From: Roseobacter sp. GAI101
Lineage (GTDB): Bacteria > Pseudomonadota > Alphaproteobacteria > Rhodobacterales > Rhodobacteraceae
Assembly: GCF_000156335.1 (NCBI RefSeq)
Contig: NZ_DS999213.1
Span: forward strand, 36,900 to 100,899
Length of the DNA: 64,000 bases
Reading direction: 5' to 3'
The notes beneath the pieces are model-generated. The model made no database searches. It saw only the letters and a program-made list of their open reading frames with translations, and was not told where the DNA came from. Below are positions 36,935-46,676 of this stretch, one piece after another (the stretch's first letter is position 1; each line of letters begins with the position of its first letter). The position numbers were made by a program, and so were the translations under genes.

Positions 36935-38389
36935 ATGACCCTCACCCCCCTTGGCCTTGATCCATCCCTTTGTTTTATCGGGGGGGCATGGGTCCCTTCG
37001 ACAGCAGCGGCGCGGGTGCCGTTGGTCAACCCGTCGGACGGATCGGCCCTGTGCGAGATCGCTTGCGGATCGGCTGATGACATCGACCGCGCGGTGCGTG
37101 CCGCCGAAGCCGCCTTGCAAGGCGAATGGGGCCGCGCCACAGCCGCCGAACGCGGACGGGTGCTGGCCAAAATCGGTCAGGGCGTGCTGGCCAATGTCGA
37201 AGAACTGACCCGGCTTGAGGCGCTGGATGTGGGCAAGCCGCTAAAGCAGGCCCGCGCCGACGTGCTGGCACTGGCGCGCTACATGGAATTTTACGCCGGT
37301 GCCTGTGACAAGGTACATGGCGAAACGATTCCCTATCTGGATGGCTACACCGTCTATACGCTGCGCGAACCGCACGGGGTGACGGGGCACATCATTCCGT
37401 GGAATTACCCGATGCAAATCATCGGACGCTCGGTCGGGGCGGCGCTGGCGATGGGCAATGCCGCAGTCTTGAAACCCGCCGAAGAGGCGTGCTTGACCGC
37501 GCTTGCCTTTGCGGAAATCGCACGGGTGGCCGGTCTGCCCGATGGCGCGCTGAATGTCGTGCCGGGTTTGGGAATGGACGCGGGGGCCGCGTTGACGCGC
37601 CATCCGGGCGTGCATCACATTTCGTTCACCGGATCGGTCGGCGTGGGCAAGCTGATCCAGGAAACGACCGCGCGCAATGTGGTCCCTGTGACGCTTGAGC
37701 TGGGCGGCAAGTCGCCGCAACTGGTGTTTGACGACGCCGATATCGACGCAGCTCTGCCGTTCTTGGTTAATTCTGGAATACAGAACGCGGGTCAGACCTG
37801 CTCTGCCGCTTCGCGCATTCTGGTGCAGCGCGGCGTCTACGACCGTGTCGTGGCGGCGATGGGCGCGCGTTATGATGCGTTGCGCGTCGGGCCTGCGCTT
37901 GCGGACCTGGATGTGGGGCCGCTGATCTCGGCCCGGCAGAAATCCATCGTCGAAGGGTATCTTGCGAAGGGTGAAGGCCTGGAAGCCGTCGGGCGTGGTC
38001 AGATCATGGCGGATGCGCCTGCAGAGGGGGCCTATGTGGCACCAACGCTGTTTGCGGGCGTCGCCCCGGATCATGTGCTGGCCCAAGAGGAAATCTTTGG
38101 CCCCGTACAGGTCATCATTCCCTTCGACACCGAAGAAGAGGCAGTGCAGATCGCCAATGGTACCGCGTTTGGCCTTGTCGCGGCGGTCTGGTCGCAAAAT
38201 GGCGCGCGCCAGATGCGGTTGGCGAAGCAGTTGCGCGCGGGGCAGGTGTTCCTGAACAACTACGGGGCAGGGGGCGGCGTTGAATTGCCTTTCGGGGGCA
38301 CAGGCCTCTCAGGGCATGGCCGCGAAAAGGGGTTCGAGGCGCTCTACGGGTTTTCGACCCTCAAGACGGTGGCGGCCTTCCACGGGTGA
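36935..38389 (+). CDS. NAD(P)-dependent aldehyde dehydrogenase
   Basis: 484-aa soluble enzyme oxidising an aldehyde to its acid. The general base glutamate is in LELGGKSP, the catalytic cysteine in NAGQTCSA, the cofactor block in FTGSVGVGK, and IIPWNYPMQI is conserved. It resembles betaine-aldehyde-dehydrogenase-like members, but no osmolyte gene is adjacent and the substrate is unknown. The start follows CGGAGAC. It is monocistronic ahead of the B12 riboswitch. Confidence 0.9.
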   Translation: MTLTPLGLDPSLCFIGGAWVPSTAAARVPLVNPSDGSALCEIACGSADDIDRAVRAAEAALQGEWGRATAAERGRVLAKIGQGVLANVEELTRLEALDVGKPLKQARADVLALARYMEFYAGACDKVHGETIPYLDGYTVYTLREPHGVTGHIIPWNYPMQIIGRSVGAALAMGNAAVLKPAEEACLTALAFAEIARVAGLPDGALNVVPGLGMDAGAALTRHPGVHHISFTGSVGVGKLIQETTARNVVPVTLELGGKSPQLVFDDADIDAALPFLVNSGIQNAGQTCSAASRILVQRGVYDRVVAAMGARYDALRVGPALADLDVGPLISARQKSIVEGYLAKGEGLEAVGRGQIMADAPAEGAYVAPTLFAGVAPDHVLAQEEIFGPVQVIIPFDTEEEAVQIANGTAFGLVAAVWSQNGARQMRLAKQLRAGQVFLNNYGAGGGVELPFGGTGLSGHGREKGFEALYGFSTLKTVAAFHG

Positions 38390-38479
38390 ATGCGCGCGCG
38401 GTTAAGTAATTAAGGAAGGATTAAGAAAACTCTTCACAATTGATTTAACCGGATGTAGCACGGTTGTACTTTGGTCCGG

Positions 38480-38645
38480 GCGGTGCGTCGTCTGGTTAAA
38501 AGGGAACGTGGTGCGGCAGAAGCCAATGCCACGACTGCCCCCGCAACTGTAAGCGGCGAGCGAAACCGGCATATGCCACTGTCATGAATGCCATGATGGG
38601 AAGGTCCGGTTTAGTGTCGACCCGCAAGTCAGGAGACCTGCCGAA
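38480..38645 (+). ncRNA. Cobalamin (B12) riboswitch
   Basis: All hallmark blocks of the cobalamin aptamer are present in order: GGTTAAAAGGGAA, GTGC, GCCAATGCCACGACTG, CCCCCGCAACTGTAAGCGG (the conserved B12 box), CCACTG, GGGAAGG and GACCCGCAAGTCAGGAGACCTGCC. It lies about 145 nt ahead of btuB. Binding of adenosylcobalamin is expected to lower expression of the downstream uptake genes. Boundaries are approximate. Confidence 0.94.
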
Positions 38646-38788
38646 GTGATCACCCTGCTCAGGACGCTAGGGGCGTTTGGGCTGCGGAATCTCCGCTGTG
38701 GTGGCTTCACCGTCTGCGGGGGACGTCCGTCCCTTTACTGACATCGCACGTCATTTGGCCGCTGATCGGTCAAATCCGAAGGGTTATC

Positions 38789-40657
38789 ATGATGTTGAAG
38801 ACATCCTTGCTTTCATCCGCCGCCGTTTTGGCATTTTCCACTACGATGGGCATTGCGCAGGAAACATTCGCGCTGGACGAAATCATCGTCTCGGGCGGGC
38901 TGTCGCCCATTGCTGCGCAAGAATACGGCCGGTCCGTTTCCGTCGTGACTGCACAGGAAATCCAGGATCGCGGCATTTCCACCGTGGTCGACGCCTTGCG
39001 CGCCTTGCCCGGTGTATCGGTCAGCAGTGCAGGCAGCGGCTTTGTGCAGGTGCGGATGCGCGGCGGCGAGGCGCGTCACACGCTGGTGCTGCTGGACGGC
39101 GTGCAGCTTGCGGGTGGCGAGGGGGAATATACCTTCAGCGGCCTTCAGACCACCAACATCGAACGCATCGAAGTGCTGCGCGGCCCGCAATCGGTGGTCT
39201 ACGGATCGAACGCGACGACGGGTGTGATCAACATCATCACCCGCAAAGGCACCGTGGGCAAAACCTATGATGGCACGTTCGAAGTCGGCGGCGCGACCGC
39301 AGGCAGCGTGTTCCTGTCGCGCCGTGACGAACGCGGCGGCATTTCGCTGTCCCTGTCGCGCCGCAGCGACCCCAGCTTTGACCAATCCGGCGATGGCGGT
39401 GAACGTGACAAGCTCGACCGTCTGACGGCGGTCCTGAGCGGCGATTATCTGGTGACGGACACGCTAAAGCTGGGCTTCGTCCTGCGCCGATCGAAAGAGT
39501 ATTTCGACTTTGACGCCACGAACTTCGCGGCCACGGATGCGGATTCCTATATCGTTGACGACACAACCTTGATGGGCCACAGCAAGGAAGTCATCGGCTC
39601 GGTTTTTGCGGAATATGCGATGCTCGAAGGGCGGCTTGTCCATCGTTTGGCCTACGAGCGGACCGAGAATAAGGCCAGACGCGATGGCGCGCCCCAGACC
39701 CAGACCGATGCGGATGTGGTGAAATACCGGCTTAGCTATGGTCTGGACGGCAACACCGTCGCCGAGGCCGACCATCTGCTGAACGTCATGCTGGAAACCC
39801 ACGCCGACAGCAGCCCGATGACACCGCTTTACGAGCGGTCCTCTAAATCGGTGGCTGTTGAATACCGCGCGCGCCTGTCCGGCGGGCTAGATTTTCAGGC
39901 GGGTGTGCGTCATGACGACAATGACCTGTTCGAAGACGCGACGACATGGAACGTTGCCCTGTCCTATCTGGTCCCCAACACCGACATCCGCCTGCACAGC
40001 TCGATGGGGACGGGGGTGCTGAACCCGTCCTATTTTTCGCTTTATGCCAATGCGTTCGGCTATACGGGCAACCCCGATCTGGATCCCGAGCGCAACAAAA
40101 GCTTTGATATCGGTGCCGAATTTCCAGTTCTTCAAGGGCGCGGCACCGTTGATGTGACCTATTTCGACGAAACGCTTACCGACGAGATTTCGCCGGTATC
40201 CCTGGGGGGCGGGGCGTTCACCTATGGCAACCAAACAGGCGACAGCACGCGCAAAGGCGTTGAAATCGCAGGAAACCTTCAGGCGACGGACGCGGTAGCA
40301 CTGCGGATGTCCTACACCTATCTGAATGCCAAGAACCCCGATGGCAGCGTCGAAATTCGCAGGCCCCGCCACGAACTCAGCCTTGGTGCCACGGTCGAAA
40401 CCTTTGGGGGGCGCGGGCAGGTTGCCGTCGATCTGCGCCATGTGTCTGGCAACTATGACACGCAGTTTTTCGGCACCTATGAGACGGCCGAACTGCCCGC
40501 CTATACCACGGTCGACGTGGCCACGGAATACGAGGTGAACGATACCTACACCCTGACCGCGCGGGTCACCAATCTGTTCAAGGACGAAGCGGTGGATGTC
40601 TGGGGCTACGGCAGCCCGGACCGCGCAGCCTATGTTGGTTTCCGTGCGAATTTCTAG
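38789..40657 (+). CDS. btuB: TonB-dependent cobalamin receptor
   Basis: 622-aa outer-membrane receptor. A signal peptide (to about residue 24) is followed by a TonB box (DEIIVSGG), a plug domain (VDALRALPGV, RGPQSVVYGSNATTGVINI) and a 22-strand-type barrel ending in phenylalanine (GFRANF). The cobalamin riboswitch directly upstream and BtuCD downstream identify the ligand as B12 or a related corrinoid. The start could be the first or second of two adjacent ATGs (38789/38792). Confidence 0.94.
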   Translation: MMLKTSLLSSAAVLAFSTTMGIAQETFALDEIIVSGGLSPIAAQEYGRSVSVVTAQEIQDRGISTVVDALRALPGVSVSSAGSGFVQVRMRGGEARHTLVLLDGVQLAGGEGEYTFSGLQTTNIERIEVLRGPQSVVYGSNATTGVINIITRKGTVGKTYDGTFEVGGATAGSVFLSRRDERGGISLSLSRRSDPSFDQSGDGGERDKLDRLTAVLSGDYLVTDTLKLGFVLRRSKEYFDFDATNFAATDADSYIVDDTTLMGHSKEVIGSVFAEYAMLEGRLVHRLAYERTENKARRDGAPQTQTDADVVKYRLSYGLDGNTVAEADHLLNVMLETHADSSPMTPLYERSSKSVAVEYRARLSGGLDFQAGVRHDDNDLFEDATTWNVALSYLVPNTDIRLHSSMGTGVLNPSYFSLYANAFGYTGNPDLDPERNKSFDIGAEFPVLQGRGTVDVTYFDETLTDEISPVSLGGGAFTYGNQTGDSTRKGVEIAGNLQATDAVALRMSYTYLNAKNPDGSVEIRRPRHELSLGATVETFGGRGQVAVDLRHVSGNYDTQFFGTYETAELPAYTTVDVATEYEVNDTYTLTARVTNLFKDEAVDVWGYGSPDRAAYVGFRANF

Positions 40658-40804
40658 GGCGCGGTATATCCCTTGCCTTGCGGTGCGCACGTCTGATGCG
40701 CCCGCCTTTTCCGCGTTTCGGGGCGTCCCGCACGCGACGCGGAAACCTCTGGCGCTCGCTTATGCTTTCGTTCAGGTCGCAAATCGCGGTCAGGGACGGT
40801 TGGC

Positions 40805-41788
40805 ATGATGCGTCTGGCGATCCTCCTCGGCAGTCTGGTGCTGGCGCTGTTCATGGGCACTTTGCTGATTGGCCCTGCCGATATCTCGCCTGTCCAAAGC
40901 CTGCATGCGCTGATCCTTGGCGAAGACGGCCCGATGACTTTGGTGATGCGCGAGATACGCCTGCCGCGCGCGATCTTGGGGCTGTTGATCGGGGCCTCTC
41001 TCGGGCTTGCAGGGGCGGCGATGCAGGGCTATCTGCGCAACCCGCTGGCCGATCCGGGGCTGATTGGCGTGTCAGGCTCTGCCGCGTTGGGGGCGGTGCT
41101 GTCGATCCAGACCGGGCTTGCGGCCGCCATTGCGTTGGCCTTGCCGATGATGGCGCTTGGTGGCGCGCTGATCGGCGTGCTTCTGGTGCTGTTGCTCGCC
41201 GGGCCGCGCGGCTCGTCGCTGACGCTGATCCTTGCGGGCATCGCGATATCTGCCTTCGCGGGCGCGCTGACGTCGCTGGTGCTGAACCTGTCGCCCAATC
41301 CCTATGCGGCAAGCGAGATTGTTTTCTGGATGATGGGATCACTGGCGGACCGGTCCATGGTGCATGTCTGGATCGCGCTGCCGTTGATCGTGGCGGGCGG
41401 GCTGCTGCTGGCAAGCCTGCCGCGCGGGCTGGATGCGCTGACGCTGGGCGAAGACGCGGCCGAAGCGATGGGCATCAATCTGACCCGGTTGCGCCTGTCG
41501 CTGGTGATTGGCACAGCCGCGGTGGTCGGTGCCTCGACCGCGGTAGCGGGGGCGATCGGTTTTGTCGGGTTGGTGGTGCCGCATTTGCTGCGGCCACTGG
41601 TCGGCGCGCGGCCCGGTGCACTGCTTTGGGCCTCGGCGCTTGGCGGGGCGGCGATGATCCTGGCATCTGATATTTTCGTGCGCGTGGTACTGCCCGAACG
41701 CGACCTCAAGCTGGGGGTGGTGACGGCATTGGTCGGCGCGCCGTTGTTCCTGCATCTGATCTACCGCACCCGGAGGGACGGGGTATGA
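40805..41788 (+). CDS. btuC: Cobalamin ABC transporter permease (FecCD family)
   Basis: 327-aa inner-membrane permease with about ten segments. Family blocks include RLPRAILGLLIGASLGLAGAAMQGYLRNPLADPGLIG and the cytoplasmic-loop region GLVVPHLLRPLVG. It overlaps the ATPase gene by ATGA. The corrinoid substrate is inferred from the riboswitch and btuB; the family alone would also fit iron-siderophores. About 147 bp separate it from btuB, with no gene between. Confidence 0.9.
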   Translation: MMRLAILLGSLVLALFMGTLLIGPADISPVQSLHALILGEDGPMTLVMREIRLPRAILGLLIGASLGLAGAAMQGYLRNPLADPGLIGVSGSAALGAVLSIQTGLAAAIALALPMMALGGALIGVLLVLLLAGPRGSSLTLILAGIAISAFAGALTSLVLNLSPNPYAASEIVFWMMGSLADRSMVHVWIALPLIVAGGLLLASLPRGLDALTLGEDAAEAMGINLTRLRLSLVIGTAAVVGASTAVAGAIGFVGLVVPHLLRPLVGARPGALLWASALGGAAMILASDIFVRVVLPERDLKLGVVTALVGAPLFLHLIYRTRRDGV

Positions 41789-42543
41789 ACGTGCTGTCGT
41801 TGCAGGATTTCGGCGTGAAACGCGGCAGGCGGCAGATCCTGGGCGGGATCACGCTGGACATCGCCGCCGGAGAGGTCGTCGGCCTGATCGGTCCGAATGG
41901 TGCCGGCAAGACCACATTGATGCGCGCCGCCTTGGGGTTGATCCCGTCGCAGGGCCGCAGTTCGATCGCCGCCATGACGGCACGGGACAGGGGCCGTGCT
42001 GCCGCCTGGATGCCTCAATCCCGAGAGATCGCCTGGCCCGTCGACGTGGAAATACTGATCCGGCTGGGACGCACGCCGCATCTGGCGCGAGGGCAAAAGA
42101 TGACCGCCACGGATCAGGCTGCGGTCGAACGTGCCATCGTCCGCATGGGACTTGAGCCGTTTCGCCACCGCACCACGACGCGATTATCCGGTGGGGAACA
42201 GGCGCGGGTTCTGATCGCGCGCAGCCTGGCGCAAGAGGCTCCTTTGCTGATGGCCGATGAACCCACCGCCGGGCTTGATCCGGCGCATCAGATCGCCACG
42301 ATGCAAACCTTTGGACAGCTTGCCGCCGAGGGACGTTCGGTGCTGGTATCGCTCCATGATCTGGGGCTGGCGGCGCGTCATTGCACGCGGCTGGTGATCT
42401 TGCATGATGGTGGCATTGCAGCAGACGGTGCGCCGCGCGATGTGCTGACCCCCGACCTGATCCGTGCTGCCTTCGGCATTTCCGCTTACCTAAAAGAGAC
42501 GCCGGAAGGGCTGATCTTTCAACCGCTCGAGGTCCTGACATGA
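41785..42543 (+). CDS. btuD: Cobalamin ABC transporter ATP-binding protein
   Basis: 252-aa ATPase that powers the permease. It shows Walker A GPNGAGKTTL, signature LSGGEQARVLIARSLAQ, Walker B LLMADEPTAGLD and the switch histidine in VSLHDLGLAARH. It overlaps both neighbours by 4 bp (ATGA at each end). No periplasmic binding protein (btuF) is found in the cluster. Confidence 0.92.
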   Translation: MNVLSLQDFGVKRGRRQILGGITLDIAAGEVVGLIGPNGAGKTTLMRAALGLIPSQGRSSIAAMTARDRGRAAAWMPQSREIAWPVDVEILIRLGRTPHLARGQKMTATDQAAVERAIVRMGLEPFRHRTTTRLSGGEQARVLIARSLAQEAPLLMADEPTAGLDPAHQIATMQTFGQLAAEGRSVLVSLHDLGLAARHCTRLVILHDGGIAADGAPRDVLTPDLIRAAFGISAYLKETPEGLIFQPLEVLT

Positions 42544-43124
42544 CACCCCAGATGCTTGCGTTTCTGAACACCGGCGGCCCTGCGCTTTGGGCGATTGCAG
42601 TGCTGTCCGTGCTGGTTCTGGCGATTGTGCTGTGGAAGCTTTGGCGGCTGATGTTGATTGGCGCATGGTCGCGCAGCGGGGCCGAAGCGTTGTTGGCGGG
42701 GCAAAGCGGTGCCCCAAAGGGCTTGCGTGCGCGCTTCGTCGCGGAGGTGTTCGCCGCGCGCCGCTTGCCCGACGCGCTGGCCCGCGAAGAGGTGATGCGC
42801 ATCGCCGCCCGCGTGCTGTCCCAGTTGCGCAGTGGTTTGCGCCCGCTTGAGCTGATCGTCACCATCGCCCCGCTGATCGGTCTGCTGGGCACCGTTCTAG
42901 GTATGATCGAAGCGTTTCAGGCGTTGGAAACCACCGGCGGGCAGGCGGATCCGTCGGTACTGGCCGGCGGCATCTGGGAGGCACTCTTGACCACTGCCGC
43001 AGGCATGGGCGTCGCGATCCCCGCCGCCGTCGCCCTGAGCTGGTTCGAGGCGATTGCCGACACCGTTCAAGGCGACCTTGAAGACATCGCCACGCGCATC
43101 TTCACCCAAGGGCCACAAGGCTGA
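42540..43124 (+). CDS. exbB: ExbB-like proton channel subunit
   Basis: 194-aa MotA/TolQ/ExbB family membrane protein that conducts protons to energise TonB. Three membrane segments are visible, with the conserved block ELIVTIAPLIGLLGTVLGMIEAF and the final LTTAAGMGVAIPAAVAL. It overlaps btuD and the first exbD, so it belongs to the B12 operon. The N-terminus is shorter than in the E. coli protein. Confidence 0.9.
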   Translation: MTPQMLAFLNTGGPALWAIAVLSVLVLAIVLWKLWRLMLIGAWSRSGAEALLAGQSGAPKGLRARFVAEVFAARRLPDALAREEVMRIAARVLSQLRSGLRPLELIVTIAPLIGLLGTVLGMIEAFQALETTGGQADPSVLAGGIWEALLTTAAGMGVAIPAAVALSWFEAIADTVQGDLEDIATRIFTQGPQG

Positions 43125-43501
43125 TGTTCGCCTTTTCCGCACCAAGGCGCAGCCGCAAGCCCAGCCTGACGCCGATGATCGACGTGGTGTTCTTGCTTTT
43201 GGTGTTCTTCATGTTGGCCTCGCAGTTCGGTCAGGACGCTGCCGTGCGCCTGTCGGGCGCGGGCAACGGAACCGCCTATGCAGGCCCGCCGCGCCTGATC
43301 CAGGTTGCGCCGGAAACGCTGACCCTGAACGGGGGGGCCGTGACGCTTGACGCGCTGCCGCAGGCGTTGGAACCCTTGATGACCCAGCCCGGCGATACGA
43401 TCATCTTGCGCGGGTCCGATGCGGCAAATCTCCAGCGCTTGCTGGATGTGGTGCAGGTGTTGCAAAAGGCCGGTTTCGACAGCCTTGTGGTGGTGGAGTG
43501 A
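43124..43501 (+). CDS. exbD: ExbD-like protein 1
   Basis: 125 aa: one N-terminal membrane helix bearing the proton-carrying aspartate (LTPMIDVVFLLLVFFML) and a small periplasmic domain. It shares one base with exbB (TGATG). It is the first of two adjacent ExbD-type genes, which may assemble as a mixed complex. Confidence 0.9.
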   Translation: MFAFSAPRRSRKPSLTPMIDVVFLLLVFFMLASQFGQDAAVRLSGAGNGTAYAGPPRLIQVAPETLTLNGGAVTLDALPQALEPLMTQPGDTIILRGSDAANLQRLLDVVQVLQKAGFDSLVVVE

Positions 43502-43505
43502 ACGA

Positions 43506-43886
43506 ATGAGATTTGCAGCCCCCCGCCGCAGACAAGCGCCCGAATCCGTGGTCCCGATGATCAATGTCGTCTTTTTGCTGCTGATCTTTTTCATGATGTC
43601 CGCGACCATCATGCCCGCGCCGCCGTTTGATCTGACCTTGCCCCAAACGCAAAGCCAGGGCGACGTTACAGGCGACCTGACGCTGTATCTATCCGCCGAC
43701 GGATCGGCGGCATTCGACGGTCTGCTAGGCGATGCCGCTTGGGAGGGGTTGGCCGCGCGCGCCACAGACGCGCCGCTGACGATCCGTGCGGATGCTGGCC
43801 TGGCCACAAGTGCGCTTGCGCAAACCCTTGCGCGGTTGGCGGAAATCGGGCAGGCAGAGGTCGAATTGGTGATCCGTAACCCATGA
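43506..43886 (+). CDS. exbD: ExbD-like protein 2
   Basis: 126 aa from the ATG at 43506. The membrane helix reads VVPMINVVFLLLIFFMM, where the usual aspartate after PMI is an asparagine. This copy therefore lacks the proton-carrying residue at that site, unlike its neighbour (PMID). A small periplasmic domain follows. It overlaps the tonB start by ATGA. It may act as a structural partner of the first ExbD. Confidence 0.87.
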   Translation: MRFAAPRRRQAPESVVPMINVVFLLLIFFMMSATIMPAPPFDLTLPQTQSQGDVTGDLTLYLSADGSAAFDGLLGDAAWEGLAARATDAPLTIRADAGLATSALAQTLARLAEIGQAEVELVIRNP

Positions 43887-44737
43887 AACAGCTGTTTGAA
43901 TTCTCGTTCTTTCTGGCAGGTGCGACCGCGCTGCACCTTTCCGTGGGCTATGTCGCGCCGTCGGGGCAAAGGGCGTCGGCGGGGGCAGGCGGTGATGCGG
44001 CCATCACCCTGGCCGCCGCGACGGCATCGATGCAGGACATGGTAACGGCGTGGGAACAGCCGGTGACAGCCGCCCAGACCGTAGCGCAACCTCAGCCGGT
44101 GCCCCAGATGGAGCCCACGGCGCTGCCGCTTGCGGCACCGTTGCCCGATCGTGCCATATCCCGACCTGCGGTGTTGGCCCCGCCATTGGTCAGTGAGGCC
44201 CCGGCGTTGCCAGAGGTCGACCGCAGCGTTGCCCCGCCGCCCCGGCCCGAGATCGCACAGACCCGCCCGAAACTGCGTCCGCCCGCCCCCGTGAAGACGG
44301 TAAATAAGGCCGAACCAGCCAAGCCCAAGGCCAAAGCGCCGCCGCCAACCAAGGCCACGAAAAACATCGCTCCGCAGAAAGCTGCCGGCGGCGGGGGCAA
44401 AGCGGCGCGCGGGAGGTCGGACAGCGGGGCCGCGACCAAAACCAAGCCCGGCAATGCCAAGCACCTCATGGCCCAATGGGGCGGTCAAATCCGCACCAGC
44501 GTAGAGCGCCGCAAACGATATCCGTCTGGCACCCGCGCACGCGGAACCGTGACGCTGGCGATTTCCGTACATACGCGCGGTGCGGTCATGAACGTGTCGC
44601 TGCGCAAATCCTCGGGCATCGCCCAGATTGACCAAGCGGCCATCGCCGCGGTGAAGTCTGCGCGGATTGCGACTGCGCCCAAGGGCCTTGCCCCGGGCGT
44701 GCACAGCTTCACGCTTCCTATGAAGTTCGCGCCGTAA
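43883..44737 (+). CDS. tonB: TonB energy transducer
   Basis: 284 aa. It has an N-terminal signal anchor (FEFSFFLAGATALHLSVGYV), a long proline/alanine/lysine-rich span of the periplasm (about residues 60-180) and a C-terminal TonB domain (QIRTSVERRKRYPSGTRARG, VTLAISVHTRGAVMNV). It passes the ExbB-ExbD proton energy to the BtuB receptor. As the last gene of the riboswitch-controlled operon it is likely dedicated to B12 uptake. Confidence 0.92.
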   Translation: MKQLFEFSFFLAGATALHLSVGYVAPSGQRASAGAGGDAAITLAAATASMQDMVTAWEQPVTAAQTVAQPQPVPQMEPTALPLAAPLPDRAISRPAVLAPPLVSEAPALPEVDRSVAPPPRPEIAQTRPKLRPPAPVKTVNKAEPAKPKAKAPPPTKATKNIAPQKAAGGGGKAARGRSDSGAATKTKPGNAKHLMAQWGGQIRTSVERRKRYPSGTRARGTVTLAISVHTRGAVMNVSLRKSSGIAQIDQAAIAAVKSARIATAPKGLAPGVHSFTLPMKFAP

Positions 44738-44752
44738 GTCTTTGTTTCCAGG

Positions 44753-45283
44753 TCACTCTGCCGGTTTACGCTCTACCGCGATCAGGCCCAGGGACCTTGC
44801 GGTGGTCAAAGCCAGGACAGGGCTGTCCGGGCCACCTTCGGCAATCTGGTATTCCCGCATCGCCGCCCGCGTCGGGTCATCATAATGGCCGGAAATCTCG
44901 CCTTTATAAATACCTCTGGCCTCAAGCGCGCGCTGCAATGTGGCGACGAAGTCGGCATTTAGCCGGTCGGTGCAAGGGGTTTCGAACCAGTTGTCCTGCC
45001 GTTGGGTCACGATCTTCTGGCGCGTCTCGGTCCGGTAGATCGGCAAGGACTGGATTTCACCGGTTGAACTGATCTGCGCGGGCTGGACCTGCACCTGCTC
45101 GGTTACGGTTTCGATCACGGCGGGCGAAACGGTGCGGCCCCAGCACGATCCGGGGACGGCACCTGCAGGGCCCTGGGTCGTCGCCTCGCGCACGCCGGGT
45201 TCGGGGATCGCGTCACTTGTGGCGGGCAGATCGCAGCCCGAAAGGGCGAGGGCGCAAAGGCTGATGCACAGGTTGCGGATCAT
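44753..45283 (-). CDS. Lipoprotein with C-terminal peptidoglycan-binding-like domain
   Basis: 176 aa from the ATG at 45283, which gives a signal peptide with lipobox ALSGC. A middle domain of unknown type carries two cysteines (PGSCWGRTV, ETPCTDRL). The last ~70 residues (DFVATLQRALEARGIYKGEISGHYD) look like a peptidoglycan-binding fold. It is likely anchored to a membrane and attached to the cell wall. It converges on tonB. Specific function unknown. Confidence 0.75.
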   Translation of the reverse strand: MIRNLCISLCALALSGCDLPATSDAIPEPGVREATTQGPAGAVPGSCWGRTVSPAVIETVTEQVQVQPAQISSTGEIQSLPIYRTETRQKIVTQRQDNWFETPCTDRLNADFVATLQRALEARGIYKGEISGHYDDPTRAAMREYQIAEGGPDSPVLALTTARSLGLIAVERKPAE

Positions 45284-45454
45284 GTTTTGACGTAGAGGGT
45301 ACTGCACGCGCTGCCTTTGACGGTTTGCCATTTTGCGCCACGCTATCCGGTTTTTTCTGTGGTGCCTAGATGATTGCCGGCGCTGTCCTGCCTTTTGCAA
45401 CGTACCTGCGGCGTTGGCCCCGCAAAAGGGACTGGCGAAGGGTCGCTTCGCTGA

Positions 45455-45816
<362 letters not shown>

Positions 45817-45817
<1 letters not shown>

Positions 45818-46599
45818 TGCTGGCGGAAGCGCGGCGTCTTCCGTCGCGCTTTTTGCGTCGTATCATCCGCCGCGCACACCCGGTGTTGTATGTGGTCGGG
45901 GCGTTGCTGGCACCGGGCCTTGGCTGGTCCGAGACAATTCTCACAGCCAAATACGCTGATCCGACGACCCGCTATGACCACGGTGTTCTTAGCGATGCGA
46001 TCGAATGGGGAACGCTTGAGGTGTCGCTGGACGACGGGATTGTTCGTCGCTTTATACTTCCCGAAAATCTGGTGTTCGAGGACACCGCTCCGCGTCTTGC
46101 AGATCTGGACGGCGATGGCAGCCCCGAAGTCATCGTCGTGGAAAGCAGTCTGCCGTCGGGGGCGCGGCTGGTGATTTACGGCCCAAAAGGTCGTCTGGCG
46201 CAAACAGACCACATCGGTCGCAAGAACCGCTGGCTTGCGCCAGTGGGGGCGGCTGATTTCACGTCCGACGGCCGCCTGGAGGTTGCCATGGTCGTGACAC
46301 CACATCTTGCGGGTCGGCTCGAATTGCTGGCGTTTGATGGATCGTCCCTGACCCGCTTGGGCACCCTCGAAGGTCTTACGAACCACCGTATCGGCGACGC
46401 GACAATCGCAGGCGGCATTCGCACCTGCGACAAGGGGCCGGAAATACTGTTGGCCCAGATGCCGTGGCGCAGAACGGGCCGCACCGCCATGGTTGCCGTC
46501 AGGTTCCAAAATAACACTCTGATCCCCGAAAGCTTCACCGAGGAATTCTCCCCGACCAACATCGCCAAAGCAATCGCCTGCGACCTCAACCCGGCCTAA
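45817..46599 (+). CDS. Exported VCBS/FG-GAP-repeat protein
   Basis: 260 aa from the ATG overlapping the ferredoxin stop. An arginine-rich start and hydrophobic stretch (HPVLYVVGALLAPGLGWS) form a signal peptide or anchor. The rest has beta-propeller-like repeats with acidic motifs (LADLDGDGSPEVIVVES) typical of FG-GAP/VCBS proteins. Coupling to a cytoplasmic ferredoxin is odd. Function unknown. Confidence 0.75.
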
Positions 46600-46620
46600 C
46601 CTGGCAAGCGCCAACCTGTT

Positions 46621-46641
46621 TTCCAAATGGTCCTAAATCCT
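46621..46641 (+). repeat. Dispersed 21-bp intergenic motif, copy 2
   Basis: Matches 32425-32445 at 19 of 21 positions. It is followed by a palindrome CTGGGGGCTAGCCCCCAG at 46649-46666, which may act as a terminator or bidirectional barrier between the convergent genes. Confidence 0.5.
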
Positions 46642-46676
46642 GGGGGTCTGGGGGCTAGCCCCCAGTCAATGCCTGA

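Noticed and set aside
40658..40804. Possible btuF or small gene between btuB and btuC
   Set aside because: Only 147 bp, and the frames there have no signal peptide or ribosome binding site.
43067..44704. 545-aa minus-strand ORF opposite exbD/tonB
   Set aside because: Arg/Gly-rich shadow frame with no domain, fully covered by the ExbD and TonB genes.
46649..46666. Palindrome CTGGGGGCTAGCCCCCAG as an intrinsic terminator
   Set aside because: No T run on either side, so a standard terminator cannot be supported; left as part of the repeat note.
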